From the NCBI GenBank assembly GCA_024235255.1, contig JACKMT010000002.1, positions 496,001 to 560,000 of the forward strand: a stretch of DNA of 64,000 nt. The letters run 5' to 3'. The stretch's first letter is position 1; each line of letters starts with the position of its first letter. Under the pieces are notes generated by a model that made no database searches, was not told the DNA's origin, and saw only the letters and a list, made by a program, of their open reading frames with translations. The translations under genes and the position numbers were made by a program. This stretch comes from Chromatiaceae bacterium. Lineage in GTDB: Bacteria; Pseudomonadota; Gammaproteobacteria; Chromatiales; Chromatiaceae. Shown one piece after another: positions 23,849 to 33,827 of the stretch.

Positions 23849-24358
23849 TCAGTATCTTCCGTTCTGACCCGCGATGTAATCGGTTAACTGAGCATGCTGT
23901 AAATTCATACCGCGCAGTATCTTATGTACTGCGCGCACAATTGCGCGCATAACCTTGTATATCAGGTCAGGCTCATGTGCTATCAGTGTATCGAAATCCC
24001 CTTTGTGGATACTGAACACTTCACAGTCGGTAATCGCTCTCAAGCCCGCGCTATGCGGCATACCGTCGATGAAACCGAGCTCGCCCGCCATGTCGCCGGG
24101 TTTCATTACATGCAGTGTCACGTATCTTCCGCCCTGATCGCTTTTAACGACCTCCAGCCTGCCGCTCACCAACACGTGCAGCGAATCGTCTGTCTCGCCC
24201 TCCTGCAATAGAAAAGCACCGGCCTTCAGGCCTGAAAATTCTACAATTGCGGCGAGTAACGCACACTGATCATCCGTCAGCTCGACACCTAAAGGCGAGT
24301 TTTTTATCAGCTCTTTACCCGCATCAAATACATACGCAACTGTCTCATTATTGTTCAT
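23849..24358 (-). CDS. Cyclic nucleotide-binding domain protein without DNA-binding domain
   Basis: A 169-residue cytoplasmic protein made of one CRP-like beta-roll (about 30-140) plus flanking helices. The phosphate-binding cassette region reads GELGFIDGMPHSA; the Arg that binds the cyclic phosphate in CRP-type proteins is His here, so nucleotide binding is doubtful. No helix-turn-helix follows. It may be a stand-alone sensor or a protein-interaction module. It is divergent from yheS across a 366-bp gap that holds a repeat copy. Confidence 0.82.
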   Translation of the reverse strand: MNNNETVAYVFDAGKELIKNSPLGVELTDDQCALLAAIVEFSGLKAGAFLLQEGETDDSLHVLVSGRLEVVKSDQGGRYVTLHVMKPGDMAGELGFIDGMPHSAGLRAITDCEVFSIHKGDFDTLIAHEPDLIYKVMRAIVRAVHKILRGMNLQHAQLTDYIAGQNGRY

Positions 24359-24566
24359 CTGCCATCCTCGTTTATTTTGTACAAGCTGCTCTTCTCCTTA
24401 ATTTAAACCTGAAATTGTTACCACATTTTTAACGATAAGCGTTTAATTACGTAATAATTTCATGGGAATTAACCTGATCAATCGCTCATGAGCAGAAGTT
24501 CTAAAATAACGCTGTCGTGTGTTGTTCCTGCTCTGTTAGCCAAGCGCTTGTCGCACTCGGGGTTTC

Positions 24567-24680
24567 ATCGTCAACGAGCCATCAAGCCCGGTTGACGACC
24601 TAAGGTAGGAGCTGCACTTCTTCCCCTGGAAACCCCATGGTTTTGTTCCCACTGCAAACGGCAGCATAGTGCTGAATCAA
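24567..24680 (+). repeat. Interspersed repeat, copy A
   Basis: This is the most diverged copy of the 115-bp family. It begins ATCGTCAACGAG, has TTGACGACC, ACTTCTTCCCCTGGAAACCCC and GGTTTTGTT in the middle, and ends CTGAATCAA. The terminal hairpin is CTGC/GCAG. It lies between the CNMP gene and yheS, in a gap with no gene. Confidence 0.75.
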
Positions 24681-24724
24681 TCGCAATACCTGCGCTTCAG
24701 GGAAAACTGATAAAATCCGCTCTT

Positions 24725-26614
24725 ATGCTCAGATTCGATCAACTCAGCCTGAGGCGCGGCAGCAAACTGCTCTTCAGCGATGCCAGTTTCAGTATTCATC
24801 CCGGTCAACGGGCGGGCGTAACCGGCGCCAACGGCAGTGGAAAATCGAGCCTTTTCGCGCTGATTCTGGATCAGGTTCACGCCGACAGCGGCACCTTCAG
24901 CTTGCCCCGCGACTGGACGATCTCCCACCTCGCCCAGGAGACACCATCCGACCCGCGTGCCGCGATAGAGTATGTTCTGGACGGAGATGCGGAACTGCGC
25001 GAAGTCGAACTACTGCTCGCCGAGGCGCAGCATACCGGACAGGGTACGAAAACCGCGGAGCTGCACAGCCGACTGGACAGCATCGACGGTTACAGCGCCC
25101 GCTCCCGGGCGGCGCGGCTGATTCATGGATTGGGTTTTCGCCCCGGCGAAGAGGCACTGCCAGTGGCACAGTTCTCCGGCGGATGGCGTATGCGTCTCAA
25201 CCTGGCGCGCGCGCTGATGTGCCGCTCCGACCTGCTGCTGCTGGACGAACCCACCAATCACCTGGATCTGGACGCGGTCATTTGGCTTGAAGAGTGGCTC
25301 AAGAGCTACGCCGGAACACTGCTCCTGATCTCCCACGATCGTGACTTTCTGGACGCGGTAGCCAGCCACATCGTGCACATCGAACAGCAGCGGGTCGCGC
25401 TCTACACCGGCAACTACAGCGCCTTCGAGTTGATCCGCGCGGAGCGCCTTGCCGGTCAGCAGGCCGCATTCGCAAAGCAGCAGCGCGAGGTCGCCCACAT
25501 TCGCAGTTATGTGGATCGTTTCCGTGCCAAGGCCACCAAAGCCCGCCAGGCACAGAGCCGGCTCAAGGCGCTGCAACGGATGGAGCTGATCGCGCCTGCC
25601 CACGTCGATTCGCCGTTTCATTTCAGCTTTAAAGTACCGGAGAAAAACCCGCATCCGTTATTGCGCCTGGAGCAGGCAAGTGCCGGTTATGGCCAGACCG
25701 CTATTCTGAACGGACTGAATCTGACGCTCTCTCCGGGCGACAGGATTGGCCTGCTCGGACCCAACGGTGCCGGAAAATCGACCCTGATCAAACTGCTTGC
25801 AGGAAAACTGGCACCCCTCAGCGGCAAGCGGGAGGGCGCGCAGGAGCTGAAAATCGGCTACTTTGCGCAACACCAGCTCGATCAGTTGCGCGCGGATCAA
25901 ACGCCAATTCAACATCTTATGGTACTCGATCCGAAAGCGCGCGAGCAGGAGCTGCGCAACTATGTCGGTGGATTCGGTTTTCCGGGAGAGCTGGCAGAGC
26001 GTCAGGTAGCCCCCTTTTCCGGCGGCGAGAAGGCGAGGCTGGTACTGGCACTGCTGGTTTATCAGCGGCCCAATCTGCTGTTGCTGGACGAGCCGACAAA
26101 CCATCTTGACTTGGAGATGCGCCATAGCCTGAGTCTGGCATTGCAGGGATATGACGGTGCCATGGTGGTTGTATCGCACGACCGTCACTTGCTGCGCACC
26201 ACAACCGACAGCCTGCTGTTGGTAAATGCCGGTACCGCTGCCGAGTTTAGCGAAGATCTGGACAGCTACCCACGCTGGCTGACCGAGCAGAACAGGGCTG
26301 ACGAGCCGGACAGAACAGAGTCGCAGCCTCCCCATAGCGCCGTTGCCCGCAAGGAGCAGAAGCGCTTAGAAGCGGAGCGCAGACGTCAGCTGCAACCACT
26401 GCGTGACCGTCTGAGAACGCTGGAACGGGATCTCGACCGCCTGCATCTGAAACAGACTGCGCTGGAACAGGCACTGACAAGCCAGGAGTTATATGATGAA
26501 GCCAACAAAGAGCGGCTGAAAGCATTGGTTATCGAGAAGGCTGAAAATGACCAGGCTCTGGAAGCGGTCGAAGCAGACTGGCTGGAGACAAGCGAGGCGC
26601 TTGAGTCCACTTAA
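24725..26614 (+). CDS. yheS: ABC-F family ATPase, YheS type
   Basis: A 629-residue soluble protein with two ABC domains and no membrane segments. Walker A motifs are GANGSGKSS and GPNGAGKST; signatures are FSGGWRMRLN and FSGGEKARLV; both Walker B sites read LLLDEPTNHLD. The linker between domains is the ABC-F P-site tRNA-interaction motif, and the C-terminal about 80 residues form a charged coiled coil. ABC-F proteins bind the ribosomal E site and adjust translation. The length and C-terminal tail fit YheS better than EttA or Uup. Confidence 0.9.
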   Translation: MLRFDQLSLRRGSKLLFSDASFSIHPGQRAGVTGANGSGKSSLFALILDQVHADSGTFSLPRDWTISHLAQETPSDPRAAIEYVLDGDAELREVELLLAEAQHTGQGTKTAELHSRLDSIDGYSARSRAARLIHGLGFRPGEEALPVAQFSGGWRMRLNLARALMCRSDLLLLDEPTNHLDLDAVIWLEEWLKSYAGTLLLISHDRDFLDAVASHIVHIEQQRVALYTGNYSAFELIRAERLAGQQAAFAKQQREVAHIRSYVDRFRAKATKARQAQSRLKALQRMELIAPAHVDSPFHFSFKVPEKNPHPLLRLEQASAGYGQTAILNGLNLTLSPGDRIGLLGPNGAGKSTLIKLLAGKLAPLSGKREGAQELKIGYFAQHQLDQLRADQTPIQHLMVLDPKAREQELRNYVGGFGFPGELAERQVAPFSGGEKARLVLALLVYQRPNLLLLDEPTNHLDLEMRHSLSLALQGYDGAMVVVSHDRHLLRTTTDSLLLVNAGTAAEFSEDLDSYPRWLTEQNRADEPDRTESQPPHSAVARKEQKRLEAERRRQLQPLRDRLRTLERDLDRLHLKQTALEQALTSQELYDEANKERLKALVIEKAENDQALEAVEADWLETSEALEST

Positions 26615-26673
26615 TCGATCGCATTCTGTTGTACCATGCGGTGCATACCGATTTTTCCCAACGGAGCCGTGAT

Positions 26674-27036
26674 ATGCCCGGCGGCATTGGTCCTGTCGAT
26701 TCCGACTGCGCGAAAGCCCTGTGTCTGACCCAGCGCGAGGTCAGCCTGCCCGCCTCAGCGGACGAGTTGCGCATCTTCTATAACCTGAGCATGCATCGGG
26801 TGCACTATTTCCCCTGCCGCCACGCTATCTACTATGTGGAGTCCAGGCATGTACCGGTGCAGGAGACGATATTCGCCACACTCGGACATTCCGCTCCGGA
26901 CGTGGTAATAACCCAACTGTACCTGGACCGGCTCGGTTATTTTAAAATCGGAAAACGCGCCACACTCAGCCCGGCACAGGCTGCCACAGTGCTGGTGGCG
27001 CTGCGCCTCCAGGGCGTGCGGGTAAGTGTGAGCTGA
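26674..27036 (+). CDS. Hypothetical protein
   Basis: A 120-residue protein I do not recognise. The ATG at 26674 is preceded by GGAG and is preferred to one 15 codons earlier. The sequence is a mixed alpha/beta composition without signal peptide or membrane segment; a Cys-His pair lies in YFPCRHAIYY, and the C-terminal half (from about LSPAQAATVL) looks helical. It is 59 bp after yheS on the same strand and could be cotranscribed with it. Confidence 0.6.
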   Translation: MPGGIGPVDSDCAKALCLTQREVSLPASADELRIFYNLSMHRVHYFPCRHAIYYVESRHVPVQETIFATLGHSAPDVVITQLYLDRLGYFKIGKRATLSPAQAATVLVALRLQGVRVSVS

Positions 27037-27226
27037 ACTCCGGCGTCAGCACCGCCCGACGCTGGCGGGCAACAGAGGATTCTGCCGCCAAGATGACCAG
27101 TCAGCACAGCAACTCTCTGTTTTTCCGGCATTCGGTGCGCAGTCTTTCCCCCGTCGCCTGGATTGAAAATGCTCTGTCTGCTACAGAACACTGGTGCTTG
27201 CAGAATAACCGGTTTAGATTGCAGCT

Positions 27227-28165
27227 ATGGGGAGAGAGATAGTGCAAAAGCTTGAGCAGCGCCTTGGAGCGGTGCATGCCCGCCAGCGACTTGGCATTGA
27301 GTCGGAGCTGGCGCCGCAGGTATTCAGCAAGCGCCTGAACTTTTTTCACCCGGAAAACTGGTATTCACTACCTGCGCTGATGCGTTATACGTTGCGCCTG
27401 GCAGGGCTCTATGGACGCGGCCAGCGCAATGCGTTGGATATTCAGGTACGCCACAATGAGATCTATCTGAAAAACCTTCCGCCTGCTTTCGATGGCTTTA
27501 CGCTGCTGCATTTGAGTGACCTGCACGCAGATTTGAATCCGCCTGCCATTGCCGCGCTTGCCAGACTGGTTTCGCAGCTGAACTACGATGCCTGCGTGCT
27601 CACCGGCGACTACCGGGGAGCGACTTTTGGTCCGTTCGACCGGGCAATGCAGGAGATCGCCGGTCTCTGTACGCAGCTGTCGCAACCCATCTATGGCGTC
27701 CTCGGTAACCATGACAGTATCTGCATGTTGCCTGAACTGGAGGAGATGGGCGTCCGGATGCTGCTTAATGAACATGTCAGGCTCCAGCGCGGAGAGGAGA
27801 CCGTTTACCTGGCCGGCATCGACGATGCCCACTACTACCGGGTAGACAATCTGGAAAAAGCGGCTGATTCTATTCCTCAGGAGGAGATATCCATTCTACT
27901 CTCGCACACACCGGAGATTTACCGTCAGGCAGCTCACGCCGGATTCGACCTAATTCTCTGCGGCCACACGCACGGCGGACAGATCTGCCTTCCGGGCGGC
28001 ATCCCTGTCACGCTCGACTCGAAATGCCCCCGTTACATGGGATCCTCGGCCTGGTCCTATCTGGAGATGCAGGGCTATACATCGACCGGGGCCGGCACCT
28101 GTATCGTGAACGTGCGACTTAACTGCCCGCCGGAAGTGACCTTGCACCATCTTCGTTCCCTTTAG
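27227..28165 (+). CDS. YkuE/YaeI-like metallophosphoesterase
   Basis: A 312-residue calcineurin-like phosphoesterase. Metal-site motifs in order are LSDLHAD, TGDYRG, GNHD, a mid LLSHTPE and GHTHGGQ. An N-terminal extension of about 85 residues with a modestly hydrophobic stretch may attach it to the membrane, as in YaeI/YkuE-type proteins acting on lipid-linked phosphodiesters. The substrate is not known. The ATG is preceded by a weak site. A 190-bp gap with nothing recognisable lies upstream. Confidence 0.85.
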   Translation: MGREIVQKLEQRLGAVHARQRLGIESELAPQVFSKRLNFFHPENWYSLPALMRYTLRLAGLYGRGQRNALDIQVRHNEIYLKNLPPAFDGFTLLHLSDLHADLNPPAIAALARLVSQLNYDACVLTGDYRGATFGPFDRAMQEIAGLCTQLSQPIYGVLGNHDSICMLPELEEMGVRMLLNEHVRLQRGEETVYLAGIDDAHYYRVDNLEKAADSIPQEEISILLSHTPEIYRQAAHAGFDLILCGHTHGGQICLPGGIPVTLDSKCPRYMGSSAWSYLEMQGYTSTGAGTCIVNVRLNCPPEVTLHHLRSL

Positions 28166-28171
28166 CGCCGG

Positions 28172-28648
28172 TCAATAAGGGTGTTTTCGGATGCCTAATC
28201 TGTACAGCAGCTGAGACAAAATAAGCTCCAGTACGAAAAATGCGAGGGTCAGCCAGAGCACCTGCGCCCATGAGAGTTCAAGCAACGGCCTGCAAACCAT
28301 TAACGGAAGCAAGGATTCCGGGATCTGGTCCAACCCAAGCGCCATGGAGCTGGGCTGCAACCCCAAACGGCGTTTCAAAAAACTGGATGAGAGATCGCCC
28401 AGCATGGCGAAAACGGCGAGCAGTAAACCGACTATCCAGGAGACGCCTAGCAGCGGTGCTGCCAGCATCGTCACCAGCAGTGCGCTGACAATTCCACGCA
28501 GGGTCTTCGAGGCACCCAGCAGAGGGCGCCCATCAGCCAGCACCCTGCCGCCGTCCAGTGCCCGTCCAAAACGCTCTCCCAGGAAGCGCCGGGCGAGTAT
28601 CGGGCTTCCGTTGGCTATGAAGAGCAGTACCAGCAGATGGATTTCCAT
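28172..28648 (-). CDS. CarS-like CDP-alcohol synthase family (DUF46) membrane protein
   Basis: A 158-residue integral membrane protein with about four or five hydrophobic segments. FIANGSPILARR, the DGGRVLADGRPLLGASKTLRG block and GDLSSSFLKRRLGL followed by LDQIPES match the CarS/DUF46 pattern of archaeal CDP-archaeol synthase. In bacteria the substrate is not known; a CTP-dependent activation of a lipid alcohol phosphate is possible. It converges with the metallophosphoesterase with only 6 bp between stops. Confidence 0.75.
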   Translation of the reverse strand: MEIHLLVLLFIANGSPILARRFLGERFGRALDGGRVLADGRPLLGASKTLRGIVSALLVTMLAAPLLGVSWIVGLLLAVFAMLGDLSSSFLKRRLGLQPSSMALGLDQIPESLLPLMVCRPLLELSWAQVLWLTLAFFVLELILSQLLYRLGIRKHPY

Positions 28649-28784
28649 GTTGCCTCAAAATGCAGCCGCAAACGCAGCGCGGCACAAGTCTCATATTTCA
28701 ACCTTTATTCTCCGCTTTTTCTGCCGATGTATGACTTTAATATAAATATTGGACCGCCCTAAACCGGAAAAAAGCGAGGCATAG

Positions 28785-29897
28785 ATGGAGATCGTCCCCT
28801 ACCTGAAGTTAATGGTGCAGAAAAATGGCTCAGACCTGTTTTTCAGCACTGGAGCCCCCCCCAATCTGAAAGCTGAGGGGAGAACCATGCCGATCGGTGA
28901 TACCCCAATGAAACAGGGTATGGTCCGTACGCTTGCTTATTCGATCATGTCCGACGAGCAGGTATCGGAGTTCGAATCGACCATGGAAGGCAATTTGGCT
29001 ATATCGATCAGCGGACTGGGACGCTTCCGGGTCAACGTATTCCGCCAGCGCGGCGATGTGGCTATGGTCATTCGCTACATTAAAGGCCAGATCCCCTCCC
29101 TTGAGGATTTGAACCTACCTGCCACCCTCAAGCAGCTGATCATGGAGAAGCGCGGTCTGGTCCTGGTGGTCGGTTCGACCGGCTCAGGCAAGTCGACCAC
29201 CCTGGCATCGATGGTGAACTACCGCAACGAGAACGCCACCGGCCACATCCTGACGATCGAGGACCCGGTAGAGTTTCTGCACACCCACAAAAAATCCGTT
29301 GTTGATCAACGCGAAGTGGGGCTAGACACCATCTCCTATGAAGTCGCACTGAAGAACGCCATGCGCGAGGCGCCCGATGTAATTCTGATTGGCGAGATTC
29401 GCGACCGCCACACGATGCAGCACGCCATCGCCTACGCCGAAACCGGGCACCTCTGCCTATCCACACTGCATGCAAATAACGCCAATCAGGCGCTCGACCG
29501 CATCGTCAACTTTTTTCCCGACAGCGCTCACCACCAGCTCTACATGGATCTATCCCTGAACCTTAAAGCCGTTATCTCTCAGCGGTTGATCAAGAGCAAG
29601 GATGGCAAGCGTGTCCCCGCAGTAGAGATCATGCTGCTCTCCACCTTTGTGGCAGAACTGATACAGAAGGGCGACATCCATGCGGTCAAAGAGGCGATGG
29701 AGCACGGTAACGAGCGCGGCATGCAGACCTTTGATCAGGCGCTCTATAAACTTTACAAAGAGGGCCGTATCACCCAGGAAGAGGCACTGGCAAACGCCGA
29801 CTCGCGCAACAACCTCTCGCTGCGCATGCGACTGGACGAGAGCGGCAAAGTTGGCTCACCGGAGGGATTGGAAATTCATAATGAGGAGTTTTTCTGA
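28785..29897 (+). CDS. pilU: Type IV pilus retraction ATPase PilU
   Basis: A 370-residue cytoplasmic hexameric ATPase working with PilT in pilus retraction. Walker A is GSTGSGKST, the Walker B region is DVILIGEIRDRHTMQHA and the His box is LSTLHANNA. The length and C-terminal tail beyond the PilT end point to PilU. No pilT lies next to it, unlike many pilT-pilU pairs; the upstream gene is the CarS-like gene on the opposite strand. Confidence 0.93.
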   Translation: MEIVPYLKLMVQKNGSDLFFSTGAPPNLKAEGRTMPIGDTPMKQGMVRTLAYSIMSDEQVSEFESTMEGNLAISISGLGRFRVNVFRQRGDVAMVIRYIKGQIPSLEDLNLPATLKQLIMEKRGLVLVVGSTGSGKSTTLASMVNYRNENATGHILTIEDPVEFLHTHKKSVVDQREVGLDTISYEVALKNAMREAPDVILIGEIRDRHTMQHAIAYAETGHLCLSTLHANNANQALDRIVNFFPDSAHHQLYMDLSLNLKAVISQRLIKSKDGKRVPAVEIMLLSTFVAELIQKGDIHAVKEAMEHGNERGMQTFDQALYKLYKEGRITQEEALANADSRNNLSLRMRLDESGKVGSPEGLEIHNEEFF

Positions 29898-30075
29898 GCG
29901 CTCAGCTGGTGCATTCGGGGGTCCTCGGGAAATCCTGCCATGCCACTGTCAGAGATCACTGCCAGATAGTAACCAAGCCTTGAGCAAGCCAAGGTAACCG
30001 GTCTGACATAACATTTCCCTTTGACTAGTATAAAATGAATTGAATTCGTCAACCGATCAACCAATTGAGATCTTT

Positions 30076-32601
30076 ATGCCGCACTCAAGTGAACACTACT
30101 TTGCACCCCTGATTCAAAGCAAGCCGAACAAGAAACTGACCAGCATGAGTCCGCTCGGGCTGGATAAAAAGTCCATTACCGCAAACTTCAAGCACTATTT
30201 TGCCCACACCCTGGGACGCCATGGTGACTGCTTTACCACCCATTACCCATACAAGGCGCTGGCGCATACGGTTCGCGACCGCTTGATGGAGAGGTGGAAG
30301 AATACGCAATCGGCCTACGATCAGGCGCAATGCAAACGCACTCACTATCTTTCGCTGGAATTTTTGATGGGCAGGACGCTGGGCAACGCCATGCTCAACC
30401 TGGGTATCACCGAAGCTGTCACCCAGGGGCTGTTCGATCTCGGTATCATTCTCGAAGAGATCGCTGAAAGCGAACCCGACGCGGGACTTGGCAATGGTGG
30501 TTTGGGTCGGTTGGCTGCCTGTTTTCTGGACAGCTGCGCGACACTGCAACTGCCGGTCAAAGGCTACGGCATCCGCTATGAATACGGCATGTTCCGACAG
30601 GAAGTCCAAAACGGCTACCAGGTGGAGGAGCCTGACCACTGGCTGCGCGACGGCAATCCGTGGGAGGTGGAGCGCCCGGAATTCAGTCAGCGCGTCTCCT
30701 TCGGCGGGCGCAGCGAAACTTACCGTGACGACAAAGGTGCGATGCGGGTGCGTTGGGTGGATACCCGAGACATTCTTGCGATCCCGTACGACACACCGAT
30801 ACCGGGATTCCGCAACGGCACCGTCAACACGCTGCGCCTGTGGCAGGCAGCCTCAACCGACGAATTCGATCTGGAGGAGTTCAACGCGGGCAGTTATACC
30901 GAGGCGGTGGAATCAAAGAATCATGCCGAAAACATCACTATGATTCTCTATCCCAACGACAGCAGCGAGAATGGCAAGGAGCTGCGGCTGAAGCAGCAAT
31001 ATTTCCTGGCCAGCGCCAGCCTCAAGGATGTCATGCGGAAGTGGAAGAGTCTGCACGGTGACGACATGGGAAAATTTGCCGAAAAGAACGTATTTCAGCT
31101 AAACGACACCCATCCCACCATCGCAGTCGCCGAGTTAATGCGGATTCTGATGGACGAAGAGAAGCTCGAATGGAACCACGCCTGGCAAATCACCCGCAAA
31201 ACCATGGCTTACACCAACCACACCCTGCTGCCCGAAGCGCTCGAACGCTGGCCGGTCAGGCTGTTCGAAAGCCTGTTGCCGCGTCTGCTCGACATCATTT
31301 ACGAGATCAATGCGCAGCATCTGGCACAGGTAGCGACCCGCTGGCCGGGGGACACACAAACACAGCAGCGCATGTCCATTATCGAAGAGGGGGCAGAGCC
31401 TCAGGTTCGGATGGCATATCTCGCTATCGTCGGCAGCATGTCGGTCAACGGAGTGGCGGAACTTCACTCCAAACTGTTGGCCGAAGGCTTGTTCCGCGAT
31501 TTCTATCGATTGTGGCCGGAAAAATTCAACAACAAGACCAACGGCGTCACCCAGCGCCGCTGGCTTGCATACTGCAATCCCGGGCTCCGGGAACTGCTCT
31601 GCGAAACGATTGGCGATGCCTGGATCAGCGACCTCGAGCAGATCAAACGCATCGCACCGTTCGCCAAGGATGCACCATTTCGCCGCCGTTGGTTTGAGAT
31701 CAAACAGGCTAATAAACAACGTCTTGCCACATTGGTAGAAAAGGATTGCGGTGTCAGTTTCGATCCGAAGGCGCTGTTCGACGTTCAGGTGAAACGCATT
31801 CACGAATACAAACGGCAGCTGTTGAATATTCTCCATGTGATACATCTTTATGACCGGATAAAGCGCGGCGAAACAGAAAACTGGACGCCGCGCTGCGTGT
31901 TGCTGGGAGGAAAAGCCGCACCGGGATATGTCCAGGCGAAACTGATCATCAAGTTGATCAATAATGTAGCCCAGGTGGTCAACTCCGACCCCCAAGTGGG
32001 CAATCTTTTGAAAGTTGCCTTCCTGCCCAATTACCGCGTATCCGCCATGGAAGTGATCTGTCCGGGAACAGATCTTTCAGAGCAGATATCCACGGCTGGC
32101 AAAGAGGCATCCGGAACCGGAAACATGAAGTTTATGATGAATGGTGCATTAACCATCGGTACGCTGGATGGAGCCAACATCGAGATTCGGGAAGAGGTCG
32201 GCGATGAACACTTCTTCCTGTTCGGCCTCACTGAGGAGGAGATAAAGGAGCAGAGTGCCAGCTACCGGCCTGACCAGATCATTGCAGGCGATGTAAATCT
32301 GTCACGTGTGATGGATCTGCTGGAAAAAGCGCATTTCAACCAGTTCGAGCCGGGCATATTCAATCCACTCATCAACTCGATTCGAAGCCCACAGGATCCC
32401 TGGATGCTTGCCGCTGATTTCGCAAGCTATGTTGAGGCCCAGGAACAGGCAGCGCAAAGATATAAAGACCGGGAACAGTGGTTGATCGGCTCGATACTCA
32501 ACACGGCATGCAGTGGAAAATTCTCCACCGACCGGACGATGCTCGATTACAACAGGGAGATCTGGAAACTGACCCCGGTTCCGGCGCTCCCGGTAGAGTG
32601 A
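30076..32601 (+). CDS. glgP: Glycogen/starch phosphorylase
   Basis: An 841-residue PLP enzyme that releases glucose-1-phosphate from alpha-glucan ends. The substrate-site region GNGGLGRLAACFLDS and the PLP-lysine motif GTGNMKFMMNGALTIGTLDGAN are present, as is the KRIHEYKRQ segment. Length fits the GT35 family (about 800-840). The ATG at 30076 is chosen; a TTG 12 codons upstream is the alternative. With glk at 48 kb it suggests glycogen storage. YcgL follows 6 bp downstream. Confidence 0.95.
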   Translation: MPHSSEHYFAPLIQSKPNKKLTSMSPLGLDKKSITANFKHYFAHTLGRHGDCFTTHYPYKALAHTVRDRLMERWKNTQSAYDQAQCKRTHYLSLEFLMGRTLGNAMLNLGITEAVTQGLFDLGIILEEIAESEPDAGLGNGGLGRLAACFLDSCATLQLPVKGYGIRYEYGMFRQEVQNGYQVEEPDHWLRDGNPWEVERPEFSQRVSFGGRSETYRDDKGAMRVRWVDTRDILAIPYDTPIPGFRNGTVNTLRLWQAASTDEFDLEEFNAGSYTEAVESKNHAENITMILYPNDSSENGKELRLKQQYFLASASLKDVMRKWKSLHGDDMGKFAEKNVFQLNDTHPTIAVAELMRILMDEEKLEWNHAWQITRKTMAYTNHTLLPEALERWPVRLFESLLPRLLDIIYEINAQHLAQVATRWPGDTQTQQRMSIIEEGAEPQVRMAYLAIVGSMSVNGVAELHSKLLAEGLFRDFYRLWPEKFNNKTNGVTQRRWLAYCNPGLRELLCETIGDAWISDLEQIKRIAPFAKDAPFRRRWFEIKQANKQRLATLVEKDCGVSFDPKALFDVQVKRIHEYKRQLLNILHVIHLYDRIKRGETENWTPRCVLLGGKAAPGYVQAKLIIKLINNVAQVVNSDPQVGNLLKVAFLPNYRVSAMEVICPGTDLSEQISTAGKEASGTGNMKFMMNGALTIGTLDGANIEIREEVGDEHFFLFGLTEEEIKEQSASYRPDQIIAGDVNLSRVMDLLEKAHFNQFEPGIFNPLINSIRSPQDPWMLAADFASYVEAQEQAAQRYKDREQWLIGSILNTACSGKFSTDRTMLDYNREIWKLTPVPALPVE

Positions 32602-32607
32602 ATAGCG

Positions 32608-32892
32608 TTGCAGCACGCTCCTGAACAAACAGAAACCCTCTGTTGGATCTACCGTAGCCCGCGCCAGGAGCAGATGTACCTCTATCTAAAGCAGAAGGAC
32701 GCTTTCGATGCGCTCCCGGAGGAGCTGATGCGGCGCTTTGGTTCTCCGGCGCTGGTGATGGAACTCGCGCTGCATGCCGGGCGAAAGTTGGCAAGGGAAG
32801 ATATACATACTGTGATGAATAACCTCGCGGAGCGGGGTTATCATCTGCAGATGCCACCGAAAATCAAAGCTGAATTGAACGAAGGCGAATAA
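32608..32892 (+). CDS. YcgL-domain protein
   Basis: A 94-residue protein matching the YcgL family: LCWIYRSPRQEQMYLYL near the N-terminus, LMRRFGSP in the middle and RGYHLQMPP near the C-terminus. The start is taken as TTG at 32608, the only in-frame start before the domain; this is uncertain. Function is unknown. It is 6 bp after glgP and may share its transcript. An imperfect GC hairpin follows at 32916-32943. Confidence 0.78.
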   Translation: MQHAPEQTETLCWIYRSPRQEQMYLYLKQKDAFDALPEELMRRFGSPALVMELALHAGRKLAREDIHTVMNNLAERGYHLQMPPKIKAELNEGE

Positions 32893-33026
32893 GCCTGATC
32901 CAAAATCAACAGCGCGCCCGTTACCTCAGGGAGAGGAGCGGGCAGATTCACTGTTTATCTTTTGTGTCAAAAAATAGTTGCATTAATAAAGCATCCGGGC
33001 CTAGCGCTGGACGGAAAGCCAGCGAG

Positions 33027-33827
33027 TTACAATCCTCTAGCTGCTTTAATCTGCTCGTAGGCCTGGCGGATTTCGTGGGTCTTCTCGGCCGCAATCTTCA
33101 TCATCTCTTCAGGCAGACCTTTGGCCACCAGCTTATCTGGATGATGCTGACTTGTCTGGCGGCGATACGCCCGCTTCACTTCGTCATTGCTGGCATTTCT
33201 GGGAATATTTAAAATAGCGTACGCATCGTCCAGACTCGGCGCCGCATATTCATTGCGGGCCTCGCCATCGCCGCCGGCAAAATGGCGTTCCGCCTGTACC
33301 ATCTGCTCCAGTCTGCGGAACAGCGTCTCCGGAATCCCCATCTGTCGGCAAATATGCAGCAGCAGCCGCTCTTCTGCAGCGTTAAATTTACCGTCAGCGT
33401 ACGCAGCCTGCAGCTGAATTTCGATAAACATCTGTATCAGTGTACTGCGCCCATGACACTCGCTGCGGAACTGTTCGACCACCTCATCCAGCGGAAAATC
33501 CTCGCTCTTACCCTGCTTGAACAGGCGGATAGCGGTCTCGCGCATCGCCTTATCAAGATCCATCCGCTCCATCACCAACTCGGCAAGATCGATCTCTTCG
33601 CGCGATACGCTCCCATCCACCTTGGCTAGATGACCCATGATGGAAAAGGTGGCGGTAAAGAATGCGGTCTGTACCCGTTCCTGTTCGCCCGGTTGAAGCC
33701 ACTCCGCCTCCAGACCGGCGAGACCACGGTCCAGATTGTGTCCGAGCACCGCGCCCAACAGTGCGCCAAGCGGTCCGCCCAAGATAAAGCCGAACGCACC
33801 ACCCGCTAATTTACCCCACCAGCTCAA
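33027..33827 (-). CDS. djlA: DnaJ-like membrane co-chaperone DjlA
   Basis: A 266-residue protein with an N-terminal glycine-rich membrane anchor (about 8-30), a central TerB-like helical domain (about 50-170) and a C-terminal J domain with HPD in SQHHPDKL. This is the full DjlA layout. It would stimulate DnaK ATPase at the cytoplasmic face of the inner membrane. It stands as a single gene on the - strand between YcgL and a membrane protein. Confidence 0.93.
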   Translation of the reverse strand: MSWWGKLAGGAFGFILGGPLGALLGAVLGHNLDRGLAGLEAEWLQPGEQERVQTAFFTATFSIMGHLAKVDGSVSREEIDLAELVMERMDLDKAMRETAIRLFKQGKSEDFPLDEVVEQFRSECHGRSTLIQMFIEIQLQAAYADGKFNAAEERLLLHICRQMGIPETLFRRLEQMVQAERHFAGGDGEARNEYAAPSLDDAYAILNIPRNASNDEVKRAYRRQTSQHHPDKLVAKGLPEEMMKIAAEKTHEIRQAYEQIKAARGL

